NCBI GenBank assembly: GCA_963770635.1
Contig: CAVYQI010000007.1
Span: forward strand, 124,001-188,000
Length of the DNA: 64,000 nucleotides
DNA from: DASZIT01 sp963770635
GTDB taxonomy: Bacteria; Actinomycetota; Acidimicrobiia; Acidimicrobiales; RAAP-2
Direction: 5' to 3'
Below the pieces are notes generated by a model that was not told where the DNA came from, did not search any database, and worked only from the letters and a program-made list of their open reading frames with translations. The position numbers and the translations under genes were made by a program. This document shows positions 54,138 through 62,920 of the stretch, piece after piece (position 1 is the first letter of the stretch; every line of letters begins with the position of its first letter).

Positions 54138-55223
54138 ATGCCTGAGACCACGCACCGCGACCCGTCGGAGACCAGCGCCACCTTGGCCGAGTGGGTCGAG
54201 GCCCACGTCGAGGACGCTTCTGATGTTCAGGTCAGCAATCTCGAAGCCCCGCCCACCAATGGGTTCTCGAGCGAGACCATCCTGTTCAACGCCACCTGGG
54301 ATGAGACCGGAGCCCCAGCCGTCGACCATCGCCTGGTGGCCCGGATAGCCCCGACCGGGTACACGGTGTTCCTCGACCCGGACTTCGTCGGGCAGTGCCG
54401 GGTGATGCGGGCGGTGGCCGAGGAGACCGACGTTCCCATGCCATCGGTGCTCGGTATCGAGGAGGATGCCTCGCGGCTCGGGGCTCCGTTCGCGGTGATG
54501 GAGTGCATCGACGGGCAGATCCCCACCGACAACCCGCCCTACGCCTCAGGCGGATGGTTGATGGATGCCGGACCCGAGGAACAGGAGCAACTGTGGTGGA
54601 GCGGATTGGAGGCCATGGCCAAGGTCCACGCCACCGACTGGAAGTCCCTCGGACTCGGATTCCTGGACGCCTCCGGGCGCGGCTCGATCGGGATGGAGCA
54701 ACAGCTGTCGTACTACAAGGACTTCTACACCTGGGCGGCAGAAGGGAGGACCATCCCGGTGGCCGCCGCCACCCTCGACTGGCTGGAGACCAACCGTCCC
54801 GATGAAGACGCCCCGCCGGCGCTGCTCTGGGGGGACAGCCGCATCGGCAACATGATCTTCAACAACTTCAGTTGTGTGGCGGTTCTCGATTGGGAGATGA
54901 CCTGTCTCGGACAACCGGAGATGGATCTCGGGTGGTGGCTCTACTTCGATCGCCAATTCACCGAGACCATCGACCTCCAACGACCGGCAGGGTTCCCGAG
55001 CCGGGAGGCCACCATCGCCCACTACGCCACACGGCTGGGACGGGATGTCGAGAACGTCGAGTACTACGAAGTCTTCGCCGGCTTCCGGTTCGCCGTCATC
55101 CTGGCTCGCCTCGGCGCGCTGCTGAAGGATTCGGACATCCTGCCGATCGATTCCGACTTCGAAACCAACAACCTGGCTACCCAGCTGCTGGCCACCATGC
55201 TCGACCTGCCCGCTCCGGGCTGA
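54138..55223 (+). CDS. Phosphotransferase (APH/choline-kinase-fold) family protein
   Basis: 361 residues, the kind found beside acyl-CoA dehydrogenases in actinobacteria. VDHRLVARIAPTGY holds the ATP-binding region, LLWGDSRIGNMIFN the catalytic loop (usually HGD; here WGD) and VAVLDWEMTCLGQPEMDLGWWLYF the Mg-binding Asp. Not an antibiotic-resistance enzyme by context. Substrate unknown; Trp replacing the His of HGD is common in this subfamily. Confidence 0.8.
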   Translation: MPETTHRDPSETSATLAEWVEAHVEDASDVQVSNLEAPPTNGFSSETILFNATWDETGAPAVDHRLVARIAPTGYTVFLDPDFVGQCRVMRAVAEETDVPMPSVLGIEEDASRLGAPFAVMECIDGQIPTDNPPYASGGWLMDAGPEEQEQLWWSGLEAMAKVHATDWKSLGLGFLDASGRGSIGMEQQLSYYKDFYTWAAEGRTIPVAAATLDWLETNRPDEDAPPALLWGDSRIGNMIFNNFSCVAVLDWEMTCLGQPEMDLGWWLYFDRQFTETIDLQRPAGFPSREATIAHYATRLGRDVENVEYYEVFAGFRFAVILARLGALLKDSDILPIDSDFETNNLATQLLATMLDLPAPG

Positions 55224-55259
55224 TGTCCGTGCCGGTGCCCGTCCGGGTGGTCCGCCGGG

Positions 55260-55637
55260 TCAGCCCGACGCGGTTGGTGCCGTTGGCGGCACGCCGCTCT
55301 GGCGGAGCCGATCTGCCACCCAGGTGATCCCATCGGGTTTGGCCATTTCGGCTTCCCAACCGATCATCACCTTCTCCATCTCCTCGCGGGCGGGGATGTA
55401 GCCAATGACGGTGACCACCACCTCGTCAATCGGAATTTGCTCGACTTCGACGTCACCGAACGGCGTATAGGAGCCGGCCCCGGGAACCATCTCGAGCATG
55501 GCGTAGAGCTCACCGGTGTCCTCAACCCAGCTGAGCTCGTATCGGTTTCCGGCGGCGTCGTACCAATTGGTGCCCAGTTCGATCTCCGCTGACTGCCGGC
55601 GCCGCTCGTCGGCACTGTAAAAATCCTCGATATTCAT
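55260..55637 (-). CDS. Conserved actinobacterial protein of unknown function
   Basis: 125 residues from ATG 55637 (MNIEDFYSADERRRQS), which follows AGGAG; the frame runs 12 codons further upstream. Beta-rich, acidic, no signal or catalytic motif (ELGTNWYDAAGNRYELSWVEDTGELYAMLE). Between the phosphotransferase and the sulfate-transport operon but on the other strand. Not recognised. Confidence 0.65.
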   Translation of the reverse strand: MNIEDFYSADERRRQSAEIELGTNWYDAAGNRYELSWVEDTGELYAMLEMVPGAGSYTPFGDVEVEQIPIDEVVVTVIGYIPAREEMEKVMIGWEAEMAKPDGITWVADRLRQSGVPPTAPTASG

Positions 55638-55839
55638 CGGACTCCTGTCTCTGGGCCCTCGGCCTGGCTGCATGGTACGTCGGCTGGATGGTGCACCGAG
55701 GTAGGGGCGACGGCCCGCCTGGTAGCCGGGAACGGGGGGGTCGGATCCGGCCCACTGCCCACGTCAGCGTCCAACTCCCGGCGACGCCTCTCCGCGACCA
55801 GGTGGTTCGGTGAACCCATCCGCCGGTTATGATCTCCAT

Positions 55840-55891
55840 AATTCCTAGTAAATCTATTGATTTGACAAACACGACCTTCTGAGTCAGGAAT
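55840..55891 (+). promoter_or_regulatory. Possible promoter and inverted repeat before the sulfate operon
   Basis: TTGACA at 55862-55867 could be the -35 of the cysP promoter, but no good -10 follows at 17-18 nt. ATTCCT (55840-55845) and AGGAAT (55886-55891) form an inverted repeat around it, a possible binding site for a sulfur regulator. The AT-rich character of the segment contrasts with its GC-rich surroundings. Confidence 0.35.
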
Positions 55892-55897
55892 AGTGCC

Positions 55898-56971
55898 ATG
55901 CAAATCTCATTTCGGCCATCACCTCGCGCCACCAGGCGGCTTGCCGCCGCCCTCGCGGTCCTCTCGATCTCTGGGGGCCTGGCCGCCTGCGGCTCGAACA
56001 GCGGCGCCAGCGGAACTACGACCACTGCTGCCGGAGGGTCGTCGGGCGCCCCGGTCAGCGGCTCGGTCGACCTGGTGGCGTACTCGACGCCCAAGCCGGC
56101 GTATGCCGCCCTGATCAAGGCGTTCCAGGCCACCAGCCAGGGCAAAAACGTCACGTTCTCCCAGTCCTTCGGCGCCTCCGGTTCGCAGGCGACATCGGTC
56201 ACCTCCGGGCTCCCGGCCAGCGTGGTGAACTTCTCCACCGCCATCGACATGCAGAAAGTGGCGAAGGCCGGCGACGTGGCGACCTCGTGGGCGAACACCC
56301 CGACCAACGGCATGGTCACCGACTCGATCGTCTCGTTCATCGTCCGGAAGGGCAACCCGAAGAACATCAAAACCTGGGCCGATCTGGTCAAGAGCGGCGT
56401 GTCGGTCATCACCCCCAACCCGTTCAGCTCGGGCAGCGCCAAGTGGAACCTGATGGCGGCCTACGGCGCCGAGATAGCCCTAGGCAAGACCAGTGCGCAG
56501 GCCACTGCCTACCTGACCCAGCTGCTGAAGAACACGGTCGCCCAGCCCAGCAGCGCCAGCAGCGCCCTGCAGACATTCCTCGGCGGCCAGGGTGACGTCC
56601 TCCTCGACTACGAGGACGACGGGCTCTACGCCCAGACACAGGGCGAACCCATCACCATCATCACCCCGCCCCAGACGATCCTCATCCAAAACCCGATCGC
56701 GGTTACGACCAATGCGTCCAGCCCGGCCGCGGCCAACGCGTTCGTCGCCTTCCTGCTCTCCGATGCCGGTCAGAAGATCTGGGGCCAGCAAGGTTACCGA
56801 CCGGTGGTCCCGGCAGTCGCCGCCCAATTCAAGTTCCCGACGCCTCAAAAGACCTTCACCATAGACAGCCTGGGCGGGTGGACCAAAGTGAACACCACCT
56901 TCTTCGATCCGGCGACGGGCGTGGTGGCCAGGATCGAACAGGGGCTCGGCGTGTCGACATCGAGTGCCTGA
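55898..56971 (+). CDS. cysP: Sulfate/thiosulfate ABC transporter substrate-binding lipoprotein
   Basis: 357 residues. Signal with lipobox (LSISGGLAAC, Cys31-32), so anchored on the outside of the membrane. Periplasmic-binding-protein type II fold with SVDLVAYSTPKPAYAALIKAF, the sulfate-family block ITPNPFSSGSAKWNLMAAYGAE, and DVLLDYEDDG. Binds sulfate or thiosulfate and feeds CysT/CysW. First gene of the four-gene operon. Confidence 0.86.
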   Translation: MQISFRPSPRATRRLAAALAVLSISGGLAACGSNSGASGTTTTAAGGSSGAPVSGSVDLVAYSTPKPAYAALIKAFQATSQGKNVTFSQSFGASGSQATSVTSGLPASVVNFSTAIDMQKVAKAGDVATSWANTPTNGMVTDSIVSFIVRKGNPKNIKTWADLVKSGVSVITPNPFSSGSAKWNLMAAYGAEIALGKTSAQATAYLTQLLKNTVAQPSSASSALQTFLGGQGDVLLDYEDDGLYAQTQGEPITIITPPQTILIQNPIAVTTNASSPAAANAFVAFLLSDAGQKIWGQQGYRPVVPAVAAQFKFPTPQKTFTIDSLGGWTKVNTTFFDPATGVVARIEQGLGVSTSSA

Positions 56972-57839
56972 CACCTCCCCCGCCGTCCTGGTCGGACCGC
57001 GCCCATCGGTTTTCGCCCAACCGCCCCGCCGGGGCCCTCATGGCCTGCTGAGGCGCGCCCTCGATCGGGCGGGCGGGCCGACACTGGCAGTCACCTACCT
57101 CAGCCTGCTCGTGCTGCTGCCACTCGCCGCGGTGGTGAGCAAGGCGTTCGCCGGAGGCTTCGGGACATTCTGGCGCGCGGTCAGTCAGCCCGAAGCCGTG
57201 GCGGCGCTGAAGCTGACCCTGATCTGCTCCCTGATCGTGGCCGTGTTCAATTCGCTCGCCGGGGTCACCATCGCCTGGGTCCTGGTTCGGGACGAGTTCC
57301 CGGGGAAGCGAATGGTAGGGGCCATCATCGACCTGCCGTTCGCCCTTCCCACGGTGGTCGCCGGGCTCACCCTCCTGACCCTCTACGGTCCCACCGGCCC
57401 ATTCGGGGTGAACGTGGCCGATACCCGGATCGGAATCATGCTGGCCCTGGCCTTCGTCACCCTTCCGTTCTGCGTCCGGTCGGTGCAACCGGTCCTCGCC
57501 GAGCTGGATCGGGAGACCGAGGAGGCCGCCGCCTCACTCGGCGCCTCGTCGGCCGGTGTCCTCCGCCGGGTCATCCTGCCCAGCATCGTCCCGGCCATGC
57601 TGGCCGGTGCCGGGCTGGCCTTCGCCCGGGCGGTCGGCGAGTTCGGGTCGGTGGTCCTCATCTCCGGCAACCTGCCGTTCAAGACCGAGGTCGCATCCTC
57701 GTGGATCTACAGCCTTACGCAGAGTGACGCCTTCGGCAGTGCCGCCGCCGTGTCGGTGGTGTTGATCGTCGTCGCCCTGGTGGTGCTGTTCGCCATCGGG
57801 ATGCTCCGGCGTCGAATCGACATCAGCGAGTCGATATGA
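56964..57839 (+). CDS. cysT: Sulfate ABC transporter permease CysT
   Basis: 291 residues from GTG 56964, overlapping the cysP stop by 8 nt. Six membrane helices and the inner-membrane permease signature (EEAAASLGASSAGVLRRVILPSIVPAMLAGAGLAFARAVGEFGSV) with the EAA loop. Forms the channel with CysW. Its TGA overlaps the cysW start (ATGA). Confidence 0.88.
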   Translation: MPDTSPAVLVGPRPSVFAQPPRRGPHGLLRRALDRAGGPTLAVTYLSLLVLLPLAAVVSKAFAGGFGTFWRAVSQPEAVAALKLTLICSLIVAVFNSLAGVTIAWVLVRDEFPGKRMVGAIIDLPFALPTVVAGLTLLTLYGPTGPFGVNVADTRIGIMLALAFVTLPFCVRSVQPVLAELDRETEEAAASLGASSAGVLRRVILPSIVPAMLAGAGLAFARAVGEFGSVVLISGNLPFKTEVASSWIYSLTQSDAFGSAAAVSVVLIVVALVVLFAIGMLRRRIDISESI

Positions 57840-58723
57840 CGGTCAAATCGCGGTTGCCCATCCGCTACCTGGCGCTGGGCTATATCGCCCTGCTCATCGT
57901 CGTTCCGGTCGGATCGGTGTTCTACCAGGCCTTTCGGCGCGGGTTTCTGGTCGCCTGGCACGCGGTCACCACCGCGGATGCGCTCCACGCCCTGTGGCTC
58001 ACCCTTCTGGTCGTCCTCATCGCGGTCCCGCTCGACACCGCCTTCGGCGTCGGGGTGGCGCTCATCCTCGCCCGGCGGCGGTTTCCCGGGGCGTGGCTGC
58101 TCGACGCCTTCGTCGACCTGCCCCTGGCGGTCTCCCCCGTCGTGGTCGGCCTTTCCCTGGTCCTGGTCTACGGCAAGACGGGCTGGTTCGGGAACTGGCT
58201 GGCGGCTCGAGGGATCCAGGTGATCTTCTCCTTCCCCGGCATCGTGATGGCCTCAGCCGTCGTCGCCCTCCCCTATGTCGTGAGGGAGGTGCTGCCCGTG
58301 CTCCAGGAGATCGGCACCGAGCAAGAGCAGGCGGCGGCGACACTGGGAGCCTCCCCCTTCGCCGCCTTCTGGCGCATCACGTTGCCGTCGATCCAGCGTG
58401 GCCTCGCCTACGGGGTGACCCTGACCACCGCGCGGGTGCTCGGCGAATTCGGTGGGGTGATCGTGGTGTCGGGCAACGTCGCCGGGCGAACCCAGACCCT
58501 GACGCTCTTCATCTCCGACAGCATCGAGAACCTGAATCCGGTCGGGGCCTACGCCGGTGCGGTGATCCTGGCCCTTCTCGCGTTGTTGGTCCTGCTTGTC
58601 CTCGGAAAAGACAACGAAAGGAGGATCCACAAATGGCGATCACCATCAGATCAGTCTCCAAGCGATTTGGAGGAGTTGTCGCTCTCGACGACGTCAGCCT
58701 CGATGTCCCCGACGGGTCCCTGA
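57836..58723 (+). CDS. cysW: Sulfate ABC transporter permease CysW
   Basis: 295 residues. Starts on ATGA with cysT. Six helices and the permease EAA block (EQAAATLGASPFAAFWRITLPSIQRGLAYGVTLTTARVLGEFGGV). The frame runs 91 bp past the cysA start, so the C-terminal 30 residues overlap cysA; such a long overlap is unusual. The tail (KWRSPSDQSPSDLEELSLSTTS) has no homology to other CysW proteins, so the natural end may be near the cysA ribosome site. Confidence 0.86.
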   Translation: MTVKSRLPIRYLALGYIALLIVVPVGSVFYQAFRRGFLVAWHAVTTADALHALWLTLLVVLIAVPLDTAFGVGVALILARRRFPGAWLLDAFVDLPLAVSPVVVGLSLVLVYGKTGWFGNWLAARGIQVIFSFPGIVMASAVVALPYVVREVLPVLQEIGTEQEQAAATLGASPFAAFWRITLPSIQRGLAYGVTLTTARVLGEFGGVIVVSGNVAGRTQTLTLFISDSIENLNPVGAYAGAVILALLALLVLLVLGKDNERRIHKWRSPSDQSPSDLEELSLSTTSASMSPTGP

Positions 58724-59613
58724 CGGCACTGTTGGGCCCGAGCGGCGGGGGCAAGTCCACCCTGCTCCGGGTGATCGCGGGTCTGGAGGGACCCGACACC
58801 GGCAGTGTCGAGATTGACGGCGAAGACCTCACCGGCGTGCCGGTTCGCCAGCGGGGGGTGGGATTCTGCTTTCAGCACTATGCCCCGTTCCGGCATCTTA
58901 CCGTGCGCCGGAACGTGGCCTTCGGGCTGGAAGTGCGACGGCGCCCCAAGGCCGAAATCCAGGAGAAGGTCGACGAGCTGCTCGACCTGGTGAAGATCGG
59001 CCATCTGGCCGACCGACTGCCGGCTCAGCTCTCGGGGGGACAACGCCAACGCATGGCCCTGGCCCGGGCGCTAGCCATCGAGCCGAGGGTGCTCCTCCTC
59101 GACGAGCCCTTCGGCGCGCTCGATGCCCAGGTCCGCCAACAGCTCCGGGTATGGCTCCGCGAACTTCACGAGAAGATCTCGGTGACCACCGTGTTGGTGA
59201 CCCACGACCAGGAAGAGGCCATGGAGGTGGCCGACCGGCTGGCCATCATCAACGATGGCCAGCTCGAGCAGGTCGGCGGGCCCGCGGAGATTTACGACCA
59301 TCCCAACAACGAATTCGTGCTCAAGTTCCTCGGCCCGGCGACCCTCCTCGACGGGGAATGGGTCCGCCCTCACGATCTGGTCATCCACCGCGACGAGAAC
59401 CTCGGTGGCCGGGCGGCGTCGGTGGAACGGGTCACCCATCTCGGCTTCGAAGTGCGGGTGGATTTGCAGCTGGCGGGAGACGGGGCGTGTTGGGTCCAGC
59501 TCAGCCGGGGCGCGGCCAACGAGCTCAATCTGCTACCGGGCGAGAAGGTATGGGTGGCCCGTTCCGGGGCCATCGCGGCGTTCCGGGACCTGTCTGTTGC
59601 CGGTAGCAGGTGA
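58633..59613 (+). CDS. cysA: Sulfate ABC transporter ATP-binding protein CysA
   Basis: 326 residues; ATG 58633 follows GGAGGATCC. Walker A GPSGGGKST, Q-loop CFQHYAPFRHLTV, LSGGQRQRMALARALA signature, Walker B VLLLDEPFGALD and H-loop VLVTHDQEEAMEVADR; the C-terminal part (250-326) is the TOBE regulatory domain (LVIHRDENLGGRAASVERVTHLG). Powers sulfate uptake for cysteine synthesis. Confidence 0.9.
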   Translation: MAITIRSVSKRFGGVVALDDVSLDVPDGSLTALLGPSGGGKSTLLRVIAGLEGPDTGSVEIDGEDLTGVPVRQRGVGFCFQHYAPFRHLTVRRNVAFGLEVRRRPKAEIQEKVDELLDLVKIGHLADRLPAQLSGGQRQRMALARALAIEPRVLLLDEPFGALDAQVRQQLRVWLRELHEKISVTTVLVTHDQEEAMEVADRLAIINDGQLEQVGGPAEIYDHPNNEFVLKFLGPATLLDGEWVRPHDLVIHRDENLGGRAASVERVTHLGFEVRVDLQLAGDGACWVQLSRGAANELNLLPGEKVWVARSGAIAAFRDLSVAGSR

Positions 59614-59628
59614 GGGGGAAGTAGCCGG

Positions 59629-59654
59629 CGCTTGACGACGATCGGTGTCAAGCG
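59629..59654 (+). terminator. Hairpin downstream of cysA
   Basis: An exact 8-bp inverted repeat CGCTTGAC / GTCAAGCG with a 10-nt loop, 16 nt after the cysA stop. It likely ends the cys transcript. No T-tract. Confidence 0.45.
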
Positions 59655-59700
59655 TCACCCACTACTCCGTCAATGATCAGCCGCTACTACCGCCGAATCA

Positions 59701-59752
59701 GTGGAGCCAGGAGGGATGGAACCCACGAGCGAGGGATTATGAGTCCTCGCCA
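59701..59752 (-). repeat. tRNA-Met-derived fragment, copy A (candidate att-type repeat)
   Basis: A 52-bp segment with 42 identities and no gaps to 62908-62959; both share a 15-bp core CGAGGGATTATGAGT. On the minus strand it contains the CTCATAA anticodon loop (anticodon CAT), a TCCCT stem half and a decayed T-arm (GGTTCCATCCC). No D-arm or 5' acceptor is present, so it is not a functional tRNA. Confidence 0.55.
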
Positions 59753-59861
59753 ATGGGTGGCCTGATGTGGCAAGGACTGCGCTTCACCGTCCGCACCGAC
59801 GCCGTCCGACTCCGGTTGAGGCGATTCTCAGGGGCCGATCCGGAGCCGGTAGCCTTCCCCC

Positions 59862-61103
59862 GTGTCAGCGAGCCAGCGAGTGGGAGCCGTGGTGATCGGC
59901 GCCGGCCCCTACGGCCTCGCCGCCGCCACACATTTGACGCAGCGCGGTGTCGAGCACCGCATATTCGGGACGCCGATGGGCGGGTGGTTCGAACACATGC
60001 CCAAGGGCATGTTCCTCAAGTCGACCGCCGGAGACTCGAGTATCGGCTCTCCCCATCCGAAGGTCGGCATCGGCGCCTGGTGCGCGGTTGCCGGCATCGA
60101 CCCCTACGACAAAGACGGTGGCGAGACCCCCATCCCGGTCGACGAATTCGTCTCCTACGGCCAATGGTTCCAGGAGAGCGAAGTGCCCGAGCTCGAGGAG
60201 ATGCAGGTGGCAAGCGTCGCCCGCGTCGGATCTGGGTTCGAGGTCGAGCTCGCGTCCGGTGAGCGGTTCAGGTCCGGGACGGTGGTGGTAGCGGTCGGAA
60301 CGGCTCCCTTTGCCTACGTGCCGCCCGAGCTGAGAGGCGCCGGACCTACGCCGGACTGGGCAGACGGGCGCATCAGTCACTCCGCCGACCATCCCGACCT
60401 GTCGGTGTTCGCCGGCAAGAACGTCGCCGTGCTCGGGCGCGGTCAGTCGGCACTCGAGACCGCCGTGCTGCTCCATGAAGCCGGTGCGACGGTGCACCTC
60501 TTGGTCCGGTCGCCGGCGCTGAAGTGGGGCGGACCTCCGCCTCCGGCTACCAACGACCTGAGCCCCTTTCAGAAGTTGAAGACACCGCCTTCGCAACTGG
60601 GCAACGGCTGGAGCCACTTGTTGATCACGCGTTACACGGGGGCATACCGCTATCTGCCCGATCGGGTCCGCCTGGCCGGCATCCAGAAGATCCTCGGTCC
60701 CTTCGGGGCATGGTGGCTGAAGCTCCGGTTCGAGGGGATCGACGTCCGCCTTCGGACCTGGGTCACCGGCGCAGGTCCGCATGAGGACGGCGTCCGGCTG
60801 GACCTCGTGGACCAGGACGCCGCCCACTCGCAGCTCGACGTGGACCATGTCATCGCCGCCACTGGCTACCGCGTCGATGTGCGCTCCCTCGCTCTCCTCT
60901 CGGAAGAGCTCGCTAGCTCGGTCAGGACGGTCGCGGGATCGCCGCGGCTCAGCGGGGGCTTTGAATCGTCCGCCCCCGGTCTCTTCTTCGCGGGGCTGAC
61001 CTCGGCAGCGACGTTCGGCCCGATGATGCGGTTCGTCTGCGGGACCGAATTCGCCGGTCCGCGGATTGCCGCAGGTGTGACTGCCCGCCTACGGGGTGCC
61101 TGA
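59862..61103 (+). CDS. FAD-dependent NAD(P)H oxidoreductase, flavin monooxygenase-like
   Basis: 413 residues from GTG 59862. FAD-binding GAGPYGLAAATHL (about 14-26), second nucleotide-binding GRGQSALETAVLLHEAG (about 195-210), and the late DVDHVIAATGYRVDV and FFAGLTSAATFGP. It resembles FMO/Baeyer-Villiger-like or lysine/ornithine N-oxygenase-type flavoproteins. Precedes the P450 gene by a 384-bp gap and lies within the tRNA-derived repeats; the two may act on the same substrate or the flavoprotein may feed electrons, which is inference. Confidence 0.78.
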   Translation: MSASQRVGAVVIGAGPYGLAAATHLTQRGVEHRIFGTPMGGWFEHMPKGMFLKSTAGDSSIGSPHPKVGIGAWCAVAGIDPYDKDGGETPIPVDEFVSYGQWFQESEVPELEEMQVASVARVGSGFEVELASGERFRSGTVVVAVGTAPFAYVPPELRGAGPTPDWADGRISHSADHPDLSVFAGKNVAVLGRGQSALETAVLLHEAGATVHLLVRSPALKWGGPPPPATNDLSPFQKLKTPPSQLGNGWSHLLITRYTGAYRYLPDRVRLAGIQKILGPFGAWWLKLRFEGIDVRLRTWVTGAGPHEDGVRLDLVDQDAAHSQLDVDHVIAATGYRVDVRSLALLSEELASSVRTVAGSPRLSGGFESSAPGLFFAGLTSAATFGPMMRFVCGTEFAGPRIAAGVTARLRGA

Positions 61104-61487
61104 GGAACGGGTCCGCCAGCCTGCACGGCCATGGTGATGAGGGGGCGGAGGCCCTCCCGGCGGCACCCAGCCAGCCGAAGTTGTTCTATCCGCCGGGAAG
61201 GCCAGCGGGCCACGGCTCGGTGCCGTAGTACCGGCGAGTCGCCAGCTCGAGGTTCTCGGCGAAGAACCGCTCTTCCTCGACCAGATCGCGGGTAACCGCT
61301 GCTCAACCCTGCTCACCGCCCCTACGGGCACGCATCGCTCACGAAATCATCGACTCGCACCGGCAGCGGCATGGGGATCGTGCCACAGCTGGGGGTGGCC
61401 TTTATATGGGGGGATTCGCAGGTTGGGGCTAGGGACCTCCCGAGCGTGGACCCAGCGGCGCCACACTCGGGTGCTTATTCTGGGGCC
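61104..61487. other. Gap with a gene remnant between oxidoreductase and P450
   Basis: 384 bp without an intact gene. It includes the minus-strand remnant at 61186-61302 and, near 61470-61487, the immediate upstream region of the P450 gene, where TTATTC (61475-61480) could be a -10. No promoter is clear. Confidence 0.4.
61186..61302 (-). pseudogene. C-terminal gene remnant
   Basis: On the minus strand, 38 codons read VTRDLVEEERFFAENLELATRRYYG...WPAGLPGG and then a TAG; directly before lies an in-frame TGA. The amino-acid composition looks like a genuine protein end, unlike the surrounding frames. Probably a decayed gene inside the cassette. Family not recognised. Confidence 0.35.
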
Positions 61488-62780
61488 ATGGAACCGTGTG
61501 ACGTACTGACACTCGATCAGATCAACCTGTCGGACATCGAGTTCTGGTCCCGTCCCTGGGAGGAACGGGAGCGGGCGTTCCAGATGTTGCGCCGGGAGCG
61601 CCCGATGGGCCACTTCGAAGACCCCGAGATCCCACCGGAAATGGCTTTCATGGTGCCCAACAAAGGGAAGGGTTACTACGCCCTGACCCGCCACGCTCAT
61701 ATATCCGAGGCAAGCCGGCATCCGGAGATCTATCAATCCGAGCAGGGCGCGACGTCCATGATCGACATGCCGCAGGAGATGCTCGAGTTCTTCGGTTCCA
61801 TGATCAACATGGACAACCCCCGCCATGCCCGGCTCCGGCGCATAGTCTCGGCTGCCTTCAACCCCCGCAGGATAAAGAGCATCGAGGACCGGATTGAGTT
61901 CGTGGCCAACGACGTGATCAACCGGGTGGCGGAGCAAGGTGGGTGCGACTTCGTGGTCGAGGTGGCGGCGCGCCTCCCGCTCGAGATCATCTGCGACATG
62001 ATGGGCATTGCGGCCGCCGACTACAACACCGTGTTCAACGCCTCCAACGTCATCCTCAGCTCGGGCGACCCGGAGTACATCCCGGAGGGCACGGACGCCA
62101 TGTTGGCCTTTATGACGGCCGCGCAACAGCTCAACATGCTGATGACTGATTTGTCGGAGTTCCGCAAGGGAGTCCCCACCGACGATGTGACCTCGGCCCT
62201 CGTCAACACCAATGTCGACGGTGAGGCGCTGACGGCTTCAGAGATCGCGGCGTTCTTCATCCTTCTGGTCGTGGCCGGAAACGAGACCACCCGCAACGCC
62301 ATCAGCCATGGACTCCTGGCCATGACGCATCATCCCGACCAGCGCGCGCTGTGGCAAACCGATCCGGCCGGCATCGCAGCCACCGGGGTCGACGAGATCG
62401 TGCGCTGGGCTACCCCCGTCATCTGGATGCGGCGCACCCTGGGCGAGAACGCGGTGCTGGGCGGCGAGGAGTTGAAAGAGGGCGACCGGGTGATTCTCTT
62501 CTACAACTCGGCCAACCGGGACGAGGACATCTTCGAGGATCCGTACACCTTCGACGTACGTCGCAACCCCAATCCGCACATCGGGTTCGGGGCGGCCGGC
62601 CCCCACTTCTGCCTGGGGGCTCACCTGGCCCGCCAGGAGATCGACGTGATGTTTCGCCAGCTCTTCGAACGCATACCTGACATCGAGAGCGTCGGCGAGC
62701 CGGATCGCCTGCTTTCGCCCTTCATCAATGGAATCAAGCACCTTGACTGCAAGTTCACCCCGGTGGCCGTCGCGTGCTGA
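61488..62780 (+). CDS. Cytochrome P450
   Basis: 430 residues from ATG 61488 (longer frame unsupported). Soluble bacterial P450: I-helix oxygen-binding AGNETTRNAI, K-helix DEIVRW (ExxR), and heme-binding FGAAGPHFCLGAHLARQE with Cys375. The N-terminal WSRPWEERERAFQMLRRERP and MIDMPQEMLEFFGSMINMDNPRHARLRR blocks resemble actinobacterial CYP125/142/124-type steroid or fatty-acid hydroxylases. Needs an electron partner not present here. Substrate unknown. Confidence 0.88.
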   Translation: MEPCDVLTLDQINLSDIEFWSRPWEERERAFQMLRRERPMGHFEDPEIPPEMAFMVPNKGKGYYALTRHAHISEASRHPEIYQSEQGATSMIDMPQEMLEFFGSMINMDNPRHARLRRIVSAAFNPRRIKSIEDRIEFVANDVINRVAEQGGCDFVVEVAARLPLEIICDMMGIAAADYNTVFNASNVILSSGDPEYIPEGTDAMLAFMTAAQQLNMLMTDLSEFRKGVPTDDVTSALVNTNVDGEALTASEIAAFFILLVVAGNETTRNAISHGLLAMTHHPDQRALWQTDPAGIAATGVDEIVRWATPVIWMRRTLGENAVLGGEELKEGDRVILFYNSANRDEDIFEDPYTFDVRRNPNPHIGFGAAGPHFCLGAHLARQEIDVMFRQLFERIPDIESVGEPDRLLSPFINGIKHLDCKFTPVAVAC

Positions 62781-62890
62781 AGATGTGGGGGTGCCTCATG
62801 CGGCACTTCGACCAGCTACTGCGATTCACCAAGCCGGAACGGTCTACGCACTTCGATGAGTTGTGAGTTTGGACTTCGAGTCGTGGGCTG

Positions 62891-62920
62891 TGGTGGGGCA
62901 GGCAGTGGTGGGGCAGGCAG
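62891..62920. repeat. 15-bp tandem duplication of a tRNA acceptor end
   Basis: TGGTGGGGCAGGCAG occurs twice head to tail (62891-62905 and 62906-62920). On the minus strand each copy is CTGCCTGCCCCACCA, the 3' acceptor end of a tRNA with encoded CCA. Confidence 0.85.

Noticed and set aside
54138..55223. Aminoglycoside resistance gene
   Set aside because: It is the general APH fold of acyl-CoA-associated phosphotransferases; nothing indicates drug resistance.
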